From NCBI GenBank assembly GCA_947285985.1, contig CAMYPB010000012.1, positions 1 to 17,020 of the forward strand: a stretch of 17,020 nt of DNA, read 5' to 3'. The notes beneath the pieces are model-generated. The model worked only from the letters and a program-made list of their open reading frames with translations. It was not told where the DNA came from and ran no database searches. This document shows positions 7,846 through 15,700 of the stretch, piece after piece. The translations under genes were made by a program, and so were the position numbers. The DNA is from an uncultured Holosporaceae bacterium (lineage in GTDB: Bacteria > Pseudomonadota > Alphaproteobacteria > RUG11792). Position 1 is the stretch's first letter, and each line of letters opens with the position of its first letter.

Positions 7846-8463
7846 TCAATGCTTCAAAAATTTACCAAACGCACTGTTATATAAATTGAAAGTTTCGCTG
7901 TCATTTCCACCATACAAAGACAATTTCTGTCCCGGTGATAACCACACCATAATCTTACTTATATTATAATTCAAATATTTCATCTCAGATTTATAATCAT
8001 TTAATATCTCTCTGGAAATCCCATCCAACAAACCGTCGATCGAACTATCACTCCCCAACAATTTGAGAGCTTGGCACACCATCAACATGGAATTAAACGC
8101 AAAAACATCAATTTCGACTCCTCCAAGTGCTCTCATATCAGCACACTGAACATCTATCATATCTGTCATGTTACCCATTTGAGAAATAACAAATGATATC
8201 ACCCTAGCCTTAGTGTCATCATCAACATTATCATTATTCAAAGCAGCGTCCAACATCCCATATAATATTGTCCCAATCTCACTTATATACCTCCTCTGAT
8301 CTTGCAGAAGCTTAGAAAGCATCTCAGGATTACCTCCGCTTTTTCGAATTTGATCAATTTGAGCCATGAAAAAACCAAAGAAATCCTTTATCTCACCTTG
8401 ACGACCATACTGCATTCCATCAATAAATGAGATGACATCCGCAATATTCCTACCATTGATCAA
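7846..8463 (-). CDS. Unrecognised helical protein with TTG start (205 aa)
   Basis: I do not recognise a family. The protein is predicted mostly helical, with no signal peptide or membrane segment from the chosen start. Met-rich amphipathic stretches (EIGTILYGMLDAAL, ARVISFVISQMGNMTDMIDV, AFNSMLMVCQALKLLG) suggest a packed helical bundle; two cysteines only. The frame opens at TTG (8463-8461) and no ATG or GTG precedes it before an in-frame TAA at about 8521-8523; the next in-frame ATG is codon 17. A good ribosome site (AAGGAG) exists but is spaced for a different ATG at 8477 that opens a five-codon frame ending in TGA across the TTG. So the gene either starts by reinitiation or a one-base error hides a short ATG-led N-terminus. 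It ends with TGA and lies between a secreted-protein gene and comM. Confidence 0.7.
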   Translation of the reverse strand: MINGRNIADVISFIDGMQYGRQGEIKDFFGFFMAQIDQIRKSGGNPEMLSKLLQDQRRYISEIGTILYGMLDAALNNDNVDDDTKARVISFVISQMGNMTDMIDVQCADMRALGGVEIDVFAFNSMLMVCQALKLLGSDSSIDGLLDGISREILNDYKSEMKYLNYNISKIMVWLSPGQKLSLYGGNDSETFNLYNSAFGKFLKH

Positions 8464-8477
8464 TGCCGCATTTGCAT
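8460..8477 (-). CDS. Possible five-codon leader minicistron
   Basis: ATG CAA ATG CGG CAT TGA follows AAGGAG (8489-8484) at the ideal six-base spacing. Its TGA overlaps the TTG of the next frame by two bases (TTGA), the geometry expected of termination-reinitiation. The alternative is that this ATG is the true start of the 205-residue protein and a single-base indel in the sequence breaks it. Too short to support by coding statistics. Confidence 0.35.
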   Translation of the reverse strand: MQMRH

Positions 8478-8511
8478 TAAAAACTCCTTCCCAAAACGCT
8501 ATTACAATTAT

Positions 8512-8540
8512 AGTATAACATTATTTTACATATTACACAA
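8512..8540 (-). promoter_or_regulatory. Candidate sigma-70 promoter for the 8463-7846 gene
   Basis: On the - strand TTGTGT (8540-8535) and TATACT (8517-8512) are 17 bases apart, followed by an overlapping TATAAT (8512-8507). The start would be near 8505, about 28 bases before the minicistron ATG and just upstream of its ribosome site. Confidence 0.4.
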
Positions 8541-8541
8541 C

Positions 8542-8572
8542 ATCAAAAATAAAATAAATTATTATTTTTGAT
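8542..8572. repeat. 11-bp AT-rich inverted repeat
   Basis: ATCAAAAATAA (8542-8552) and TTATTTTTGAT (8562-8572) are perfect inverted arms around a 9-base loop, 21 bases past the stop of the secreted protein gene at 8594. It could be a weak terminator for that gene, but the stem holds one G-C pair and no T run follows on the - strand. It abuts the candidate -35 at 8540, so an operator role is also possible. Confidence 0.4.
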
Positions 8573-8593
8573 TTTTAAAATGGATTAACACAC

Positions 8594-9430
8594 CTACGAA
8601 ATAACCCTTGCAAAGAATTCTCGAATTCTTCGGAGAGATCGCGACGCATCAACTTTATCAGGGTGTGAATCATAGAACTCTATAACATAATCAATAGCAT
8701 CCAGTCCCTTCCGAGAGAATTCAGTATCTTTGCCTATTTCTTTCACCATGTAAAATTTTACAACCAAATTTGAAAGATTCGTTGCTATATTTTTATATAT
8801 ATCCTTCAAAGCAGGATCACTAAAAATATTGATAGGATAATATCTTAAACTACGAATCATCTGATCTGAATCGTCCATGTAATCGAATAAATTGATAATT
8901 CGACGAAGGAAAAAACCGCCATACGGCGAACGTTGCCTCTTATCTTTATAAAATTCACAATAATCATGAAGCAAATGTTCCATTTTATCATAACCTGCAA
9001 TCTCATCAACAGCAGACTGGAGTAGCCTATCTAACTTACCACTCATCATCCTCACAGTTCGCCGGTATGCATTATCAAGTGCACCATCGTTGTGAACCGC
9101 CTTATAATCCTCTTTCTCGTAGCTATAACGATTGAATTTAATAGAAGAGAACGTAATTTTACATGACTCTATTAAACAGTAAAAATATCGAAGCAATCTA
9201 TCATCCCAATATTTATGAGGAACAGTGTTCATCACAACAAACATATCCCTAAAATTCTCTGACCTAATGTCTTGACTCAATCTCAAATTGAGAGCCTGTA
9301 TTTCTGCATCACTATAAACAACATCATTGCTTTGAATGTTAGATACAACCTGTTGCACAGGATTCTGTTCTGCTGCATAAATATTTCCGATCAAACATGT
9401 TGACATTATTAAGCACGATAAAATTTTCAT
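8594..9430 (-). CDS. Secreted protein of unknown function (278 aa)
   Basis: I do not recognise this family. From 9430 the protein starts with a clean signal peptide (MKILSCLIMSTCLIGNIYA, cleavage likely before AEQN at about 19/20). AGGAG seven bases upstream fixes this start; the in-frame ATG at 9445 lies within the ribosome site itself. The mature part is helical and rich in Arg, Tyr and Asp (RDMFVVMNTVPHKYWDDRLLRYF, RRTVRMMSGKLDRLLQSAVDEI, FFLRRIINLFDYMDDSDQMIRSLRYY), a texture seen in helical-repeat or bundle proteins. Two cysteines remain after processing, near residues 85 and 158. Neighbours are a GTA-type portal gene upstream and another unknown helical protein downstream. An 18-base palindrome and a candidate promoter lie just upstream, so it may be separately regulated. 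Function unknown. Confidence 0.78.
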   Translation of the reverse strand: MKILSCLIMSTCLIGNIYAAEQNPVQQVVSNIQSNDVVYSDAEIQALNLRLSQDIRSENFRDMFVVMNTVPHKYWDDRLLRYFYCLIESCKITFSSIKFNRYSYEKEDYKAVHNDGALDNAYRRTVRMMSGKLDRLLQSAVDEIAGYDKMEHLLHDYCEFYKDKRQRSPYGGFFLRRIINLFDYMDDSDQMIRSLRYYPINIFSDPALKDIYKNIATNLSNLVVKFYMVKEIGKDTEFSRKGLDAIDYVIEFYDSHPDKVDASRSLRRIREFFARVIS

Positions 9431-9459
9431 AAAAATTCTCCTCATAAATAAGTAGTTAA

Positions 9460-9489
9460 ATTATTGACAACAAAAATACAATACCACAA
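9460..9489 (-). promoter_or_regulatory. Candidate promoter for the secreted protein gene
   Basis: On the - strand TTGTGG (9489-9484) and AATAAT (9465-9460) are 18 bases apart. Transcription would start near 9453, leaving about 22 bases to the ATG at 9430 with the ribosome site between. The 18-base palindrome ends seven bases upstream of this -35. Confidence 0.3.
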
Positions 9490-9495
9490 TTCGAG

Positions 9496-9513
9496 ATATT
9501 GTTGCAACAATAT
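9496..9513. promoter_or_regulatory. 18-base perfect palindrome, probable protein-binding site
   Basis: ATATTGTTGCAACAATAT reads the same on both strands without a mismatch and has no loop, so it suits a dimeric DNA-binding protein better than an RNA hairpin. It lies 66 bases upstream of the secreted protein start at 9430 and 34 bases past the portal stop, next to the candidate -35. Confidence 0.5.
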
Positions 9514-9546
9514 TTCTAAATTATTGAATTTTATATACAAATAATT

Positions 9547-10656
9547 TTAATTAATTTGTTTATTTATAGATGAACGTTTAAAATTTTGAAAGACTGATAT
9601 TGATTCTCTGTCGTATTCGAATGATATATTTTCATCAAACAGATAGCTAAACCATCTTGAAAATTCTCCAACGAACATATTGAGGAGGGGGATAACTGTT
9701 TCCTCCCAGAAGTTATATCGTGCTTCCTTATAGTTTGAGAATGTTGCGCTCGACATTTCTCCGATCAATATTGGGGGTATACCGAATGCGAGGGCTATCT
9801 CCTTCGATGACAATGATTTTCCGGATGTGAAATCGAGGTCCTTTGGAGAGAGTCCCATTTCTTTCCATTCGAAATCTCCTTCAAGGAGGAGTATTTTACC
9901 CGCATTTTTCCCCCCTTCATACGCCCTTTTCAAATCATTTCTGAGTGATTCTCGTCGAATTGAGTCGAGGTTAGACTTATAGATGAGAGCTCCTGATGGA
10001 CGTCCCCCATTCCTCAGGAATGATATATTCTGTTCTGTTATCGCGTTATGTTGACGTATTGATTTTATCGCAACTTTTATAGGACTCAGTCCATACCAAT
10101 CGTCTGTTGGATTAAACAATTTTATATGGAGGATATCGGAACTTCCCGTATTCTCGTCTATCTTGAAGAATTCCTTATGTGAACCGACGATATATTCATA
10201 TCCCTTTGGAATGGAACGTTCCCCCGGAATAACGCGTATTCTATCGGGACGAAGTGCGTGTATTTCCTTGATATTCCCGAGACTATCTCTTATCGCAGAA
10301 ACATAACAGTTTCCATTGAGAAGAAGATATGATGCGCACATCTCTATAAATGACTCATAAGACTGTCTTGGATTTGGATTTTTCAAGAGATTTAGAAATT
10401 TTGAATCAAGAATACGATAGTATTCTCCATTTTCATGGTTGATCCCCTTGATAAACCAATCAACAGACGATATGGCACGTGACAGTATATGTATACACCT
10501 ATAAACGATGACATTCTTTTTATACCCTTCTTCTGAAGACTCTAAATAATCACCATATGAATTGTTAAACATATTGTTCGAATATGAAATAATCGATGAT
10601 ATATTGTTATTATTTTTAGATGCTAAAAATTTATTCTTGAAAAATGAACTAATCAT
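9547..10656 (-). CDS. GTA-type HK97-family phage portal protein, standing alone
   Basis: The portal forms the dodecameric DNA channel at one vertex of a tailed-phage or GTA head. Recognisable family stretches are NVIVYRCIHILSRAISSVDW (49-67), NPRQSYESFIEMCASYLLLNG (95-115), HALRPDRIRVIPG (133-145), LHIKLFNPTDDWYGLSPI (176-193), GGRPSGALIY (217-226), NAGKILLLEGDFEWKEMGLS (251-270) and KEIALAFGIPPILIG (285-299). These match the alphaproteobacterial GTA portal pattern as I know it. At 369 residues it ends soon after SISVFQNFKRSSINKQIN, where relatives continue by some tens of residues, so the C-terminus looks clipped. No terminase, prohead protease, capsid or tail gene lies beside it in the window. 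AAGGAGAAGG directly before the ATG is a strong ribosome site. The frame is otherwise intact, so it may still be expressed. Confidence 0.9.
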   Translation of the reverse strand: MISSFFKNKFLASKNNNNISSIISYSNNMFNNSYGDYLESSEEGYKKNVIVYRCIHILSRAISSVDWFIKGINHENGEYYRILDSKFLNLLKNPNPRQSYESFIEMCASYLLLNGNCYVSAIRDSLGNIKEIHALRPDRIRVIPGERSIPKGYEYIVGSHKEFFKIDENTGSSDILHIKLFNPTDDWYGLSPIKVAIKSIRQHNAITEQNISFLRNGGRPSGALIYKSNLDSIRRESLRNDLKRAYEGGKNAGKILLLEGDFEWKEMGLSPKDLDFTSGKSLSSKEIALAFGIPPILIGEMSSATFSNYKEARYNFWEETVIPLLNMFVGEFSRWFSYLFDENISFEYDRESISVFQNFKRSSINKQIN

Positions 10657-10967
10657 TATCCTTCTCCTTTTATTAAAATTATTGTTTTTGATTTCGATTT
10701 ATTAATAATTTCTGTGCGGGATAACACGATTTCAAAATTTCGTGCTATTCATGTATTTAAGGATAATATTATTGTATGAAATACTGCAAATTATTTTTTT
10801 GCCCATGTTTTTTATGAGATATTTTTTGATATGGTATAAAAAAATTTGTTTAAAATTTTATGGGCATAATACATATTTGTATATCAAGGATCTATATGCT
10901 AGACTACATATCAGAATATAATGAAGAATTATGAAATCAGCTATCATTTTGGAGAATATAAGGAATT
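10657..10967. other. Divergent intergenic region between portal and degP
   Basis: No gene or RNA structure recognised in these 311 bases. It holds the portal ribosome site, an imperfect inverted repeat (ATAACACGA 10721-10729, TCGTGCTAT 10740-10748, one mismatch), a 7-bp inverted repeat TGCCCAT (10800-10806) and ATGGGCA (10860-10866) 53 bases apart, an extended -10 word TGGTATAAA (10832-10840), and the candidate degP promoter at 10877-10905. The inverted repeats could be operators but are short. Confidence 0.5.
10877..10905 (+). promoter_or_regulatory. Candidate promoter for degP-mfd
   Basis: TTGTAT (10877-10882) and TAGACT (10900-10905) are 17 bases apart, and TGC directly precedes the -10, making an extended -10. 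The start would be near 10912, giving a leader of about 56 bases. I see no heat-shock sigma-32 type element. Confidence 0.35.
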
Positions 10968-12740
10968 ATGCGTTTTTTTAAGACTTTGCTTTATGGTGGA
11001 TTTATATTTGGGATAATCGCGGGATGGGAGATGATTCGTGACAATGCTCTTCCCATTGTGAATGCGAAGAAAGACAAGACGGAATCGTCGTCGTCTATAG
11101 AGATATCCTCCTCTGATATTCCGGACAATAAAACTCAAGAAAATAATCCTCAAAAAAGTGTTGTTATTGAGGATGTTGCGAAAAACAATGACAATAATAA
11201 GAAGGAGAGTTCTTCCTTAAATTTTGAGGATGGATTCGCGAATATCGTGAAGGGAGCGATGCATTCTGTTGTGAACGTTGCAACCGTTCAACTTGTCCAA
11301 GAATCTCAAGGAATTGAGATGGGAGATATGTTTAAAGGATCTCCCTTCGAAGATATGTTTAAGGAATTTTTTGGGGGAGCCTTTGGAAATGGTGATCAAA
11401 AGCCGAAGAAAGTTCATGCTTTGGGATCTGGATTCATCGTCAAGATAGATCATAAAAATAATAGGGCATATATCGTAACGAACAATCACGTCGTTGAGAA
11501 AGCCAAAAAAATTGTTGTTTTTTTATCAGATAAAACTGAATTGCAGGCCGAACTTCACGCGTATGACTCGAGGACGGATATAGCCGTTTTATCGGTCGAC
11601 ACGAAGATACTCGGAAAAGATATATCAAAACTCACGGCTATCAAATGGGGAAATTCTGAACTCTTGGAAGAAGGAAACTGGGTTATAGCGATAGGAAATC
11701 CTTTTGGTCTTGGAAGTACTGTAACTCAAGGAATCGTGTCTGGAAAGGGACGGAGTATTGGAATGCCTGGGGGAAAATCATCATTATCATTCGTCGACAA
11801 TTTTATACAACATAGCGCTCCTATAAATATGGGAAATTCTGGGGGATGCCTCTTGAATATCAAAGGGGAAGTCATTGGAATAAACAACGCGATATTTTCG
11901 ACGAGTGGCGGAAATATAGGGATAGGATTCGCAATTCCATCGAGTATCGCGGAATTGACCGTCAATCAGCTCATAGAACATAAACGTACGTTTAGGGGAT
12001 GGTTTGGTGCGGAAATCCAAATTGTCGACGCAAAACAAGCGGAGAGCGTTGGGATCCCAACGAACAATACATTGGATACATCTAAAGTTTTCGGTGCATT
12101 TGTTTCAAAAGTCGTTCCAAATGGACCTGCGGATAAAGCTGGTATAAAAAGTGGGGACATCATCCTTTCATTTGCTGGAGAGAATATATCTGAGAAGAAT
12201 AGTCTTCCAAAGATCGTTGGGAATTCTAAGATAGATTCTATTCAAAAGGCTGTTGTGTGGCGTCAGAAAGACGATGGAAAATGGCATAGGGTTGGGATTG
12301 ATGTTAAGGTTGGGGATTTCGAGAAGGCTTTGGATTCTGGATCAATCGATGAAAATTCGTCGTCTTCCGATAAGAACAATAGCAACAATAAATCTGAGTT
12401 ATCGATCGATGATCTTGGGATATCCATCTCAAAAATTACACCTGATATGTATAAATCCGTTCCTGAAGAACTCCGGGATTATGTTGTCATAACGAAGGTC
12501 AATGACAGTATATCGACGACTTTTATGGAGAGTATGTTCCTTCCAGGAGACATAATCATAAAGGCGGATGGTATAAAAATAACATCTCCTGAGATATTGA
12601 AGAATATTATCGATAATCTAAAGAAATCTGATAATAAAAATAGGCCGATATCATTTTTCATATCGCGAGAGGGATCCCTTCGCATAATTGCAACGAATAT
12701 AGATTTCCAAGACAAAGCAGACGAAAAAACGAAAAAATAA
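10968..12740 (+). CDS. degP: DegP/HtrA-family periplasmic serine protease with two PDZ domains
   Basis: This enzyme degrades or holds misfolded envelope proteins. The N-terminus has a hydrophobic segment (about 4-20) that could be an uncleaved anchor or a signal peptide with cleavage after VNA near 33. A Ser/Asn/Lys/Glu-rich linker covers about 35-85. The trypsin-like domain (about 88-330) carries the full triad: His174 in TNNHVV, Asp204 in SRTDIAVLSV, Ser291 in NMGNSGG; AIGNPFGLGSTVTQGIVS (241-258) and GGNIGIGFAIPSS (314-326) are typical. PDZ1 covers about 345-450 and PDZ2 about 485-585, separated by a second Ser/Asn-rich linker. At 590 residues it is longer than typical DegP because of the two linkers. 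AAGGA lies close before the ATG. mfd follows after three bases, so the two are probably co-transcribed. Confidence 0.93.
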   Translation: MRFFKTLLYGGFIFGIIAGWEMIRDNALPIVNAKKDKTESSSSIEISSSDIPDNKTQENNPQKSVVIEDVAKNNDNNKKESSSLNFEDGFANIVKGAMHSVVNVATVQLVQESQGIEMGDMFKGSPFEDMFKEFFGGAFGNGDQKPKKVHALGSGFIVKIDHKNNRAYIVTNNHVVEKAKKIVVFLSDKTELQAELHAYDSRTDIAVLSVDTKILGKDISKLTAIKWGNSELLEEGNWVIAIGNPFGLGSTVTQGIVSGKGRSIGMPGGKSSLSFVDNFIQHSAPINMGNSGGCLLNIKGEVIGINNAIFSTSGGNIGIGFAIPSSIAELTVNQLIEHKRTFRGWFGAEIQIVDAKQAESVGIPTNNTLDTSKVFGAFVSKVVPNGPADKAGIKSGDIILSFAGENISEKNSLPKIVGNSKIDSIQKAVVWRQKDDGKWHRVGIDVKVGDFEKALDSGSIDENSSSSDKNNSNNKSELSIDDLGISISKITPDMYKSVPEELRDYVVITKVNDSISTTFMESMFLPGDIIIKADGIKITSPEILKNIIDNLKKSDNKNRPISFFISREGSLRIIATNIDFQDKADEKTKK

Positions 12741-12743
12741 AAT

Positions 12744-15700
12744 ATGATACAAAATAATGAGACAATATTGGATGGAGTCCTTTTTGAATGGACTCCCCTT
12801 TTTTTAGTGTATAAATTCAATAGTTCTGATAGGTCCATACTCTTTGTGAGTGAATCCAATAAAAATGTTGAATATATTTATAATTTTATAAAAACGCATT
12901 ATAAAGATATCAATATATTCAAGATACTAGAATTTGAATCTGAGGTATACGAGGAAACATTGTATGAGCAGGAGATATTCAATTCTCGAGCTGAATTTTT
13001 ATATAGGATACTGGAATGCAGGGAAAAATATATAATACTCTCAACATTTAAATCGATATCATTTCGGATTCCGGATCCGAGTTATTTTATCGATAATTTT
13101 TTGGATATTAAAAAAAATGATGATCTCTCGATAAACGATATCGAAAATAAACTACAATATCTCGGATATACGAGGAGTAATCTCACGACTCGCAAGGGGG
13201 ATTATTCAATACGTGGGGGGATTATCGATATATTCCCCGTTCTATATGATACTCCCTTTCGTCTCGATTTTTTTGGTGATGAGATAGAATCGATAAAAAG
13301 TTTCGATAAAAATTCTCAAAAATCAATTGAAAACGTTGAAAATATCAAAATAACGAGGGCCCTCGAAATCATTCCCCTAAACGCCGATAAAAATAAGATC
13401 TTAAATGACGAGAGATACCAGGATATTATCGACTCATCCATCAAGGATTCCATAGAAAATAATTGCATTTTCGCGGGTATACAATGGTATCTCCCAATAT
13501 TCAACGACAATCCCCATGATATCAGGGATTATATAAAAGACAATATCTTGATCATCTTTGATTTTGAAATAGAGAAATTGAATGCAAAATTTCATGAAAA
13601 TACACATCAAAAATATGAAAAATTCAAATCAAAGTGTATGGATCACAATTTATTATTCGAAAATATCATCCATGATTTTGCTTATGATGATAAATTTGAT
13701 GTTCAAAGGATATCTCCCTTCAATGAGAACAACATAATCAAAGATATAAGTTTCAATGAGAATATACGTACGAAAGAAGGGATGAAATTTTTTTTGGATC
13801 GCATAGAGAATGCTAAAAAAAATGACAAAAAAATAATAATTTCAACACAATCCCCTGGTGCAACATATATTATATCGAATCTTTTGAAGGATCAAAAAAT
13901 CTATGATATTGAGATGCTCGATCATAATCGTATAGAGGATGCGAGGAATTATATAAGTATCACGCAATCGAATTTATTGAAGGGTTGTTTATACGACAAT
14001 AAATATGAGATATACACTGAGAATGAATTATTTGGTTTTATTTTGAGATCATCCTCTCACAATAAAAATCCAAGGAATGCGTTTAAAGATTATTCAAAAT
14101 TGAAGGTCGGGGATATTGTTATCCATAAAAATCACGGAAAAGCAATATTCAGGGGTATTGAGATGATGAATATTGATGGTATACATCATGATTTCTTGTG
14201 CCTTGAATATAGGGATAATGATAAACTTTTTATACCCGTTGAAAACATTGATTTAGTATCCCTCTATGGGAATAATGATGATCCCTTAAAAAATGTTGAA
14301 CTCGATAAATTGGGTTCGAAGACGTGGAGCAATAAAAAGGAGAATATTCGAAAGAAACTCCTCACAATAACGAATGAACTCATAAAAGTCGCGGCAATTC
14401 GAAGGACGAGACATTTGGAGGCCATTTCATACGATAGTGAAGAATATGACAAATTCTGTCGAAAATTTCCGTATATCGAAACTGAGGATCAAATAAACGC
14501 GATAGACGATGTTATAAACGATCTGAAATCTGGTATACCGATGGATAGACTCATCTGTGGGGATGTGGGATTTGGAAAAACGGAAATAGCCCTCCGCACG
14601 GCCTTCATAATCGCAAGCTCTTATAAACAGGTTATATTATTGTCCCCAACGACAATCCTCGTCGATCAACACTACAACAATTTTATCAAGAGATTTGAAG
14701 ATTTTCCAAATATCACAATACGAAAATTGACGAGACACATCTCAAATAAAGAGGTCAATGAAATAATTTCAAAATTCAATAATTCTGAGATAAATATACT
14801 CATAACGACTCATAGTATATTTGCGAAGAAAATAAAATACGATAATTTAGGATTATTGATTATTGATGAGGAGCAGAGATTTGGAGTCAAGCAGAAAGAA
14901 ATAATAAAAAATATGAAAAATGATATACATATCCTGACATTGAGCGCAACTCCAATCCCAAGGACCCTTCAACTCGCGACATCTGGAATCTTGGATTTGA
15001 GTATTATTTCGAGTCCCCCTCTCAATAGACTCCCCGTCAAAACTTTTGTTATAGAAGAAAATAATGATACAATAAAAAATGCAATAGAAAATGAAATTAA
15101 ACGAGGAGGACAAATCTTTATAGTATCCCCAAGAATAGAGCATATAAACGATATATATAATAATATCTTAAAGATAGTTCCATACGCAAAAATTTCAATA
15201 GCTCATGGACAAATGAAGAATATAGAAGATATCATCGAAGATTTTTATTATAAAAAATCGAATATACTAATATCAACAAATATAATAGATTCTGGGATAG
15301 ATATTCCAAATGCGAATACTATAATATTATATAGACCCGATCTCTTGGGACTCTCCCAGATATATCAATTGAGAGGACGTGTTGGACGCTCGAAAATACA
15401 GGCATACGCATATATCGTTCTTCCTCGTCAAAAAATTATGTCAAAAGAATCGAAAATACGTATAGAAATTATACAAAAACTCAATACATTGGGATCAGGT
15501 ATACTCCTCTCGAGTTATGACATGGATATGAGGGGATCAGGAAATATTATAGGAGAAGAACAATCAGGATACATAAAAGACGTCGGAATTGAACTCTATC
15601 AGAATATGCTCGAAGAAATGATTATTATGCAAAAATCGAATAAAAATATAGAAAATTTCGAAACATTCTCTCCTCAAATCAATATCGGACTCCCCGTTTT

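Noticed and set aside
8464..8520. In-frame hydrophobic extension upstream of the TTG-started gene, resembling a signal peptide.
   Set aside because: It contains no ATG, GTG or TTG before an in-frame TAA, and it overlaps a good -10 element and a ribosome site, so it is more likely promoter and leader.
11217..12163. Several open frames on the - strand within degP.
   Set aside because: All are shadows of the protease frame, without ribosome sites or recognisable motifs.
12807..12809. GTG as the true mfd start, which would put the hairpin between genes.
   Set aside because: The residues upstream of it resemble the normal Mfd N-terminus and no ribosome site precedes the GTG; kept only as a weaker alternative.
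12479..12859. Open frame of 126 codons on the - strand across the degP-mfd junction.
   Set aside because: It is antisense to two clearly homologous genes, has no family features, and its composition follows the opposite strand.
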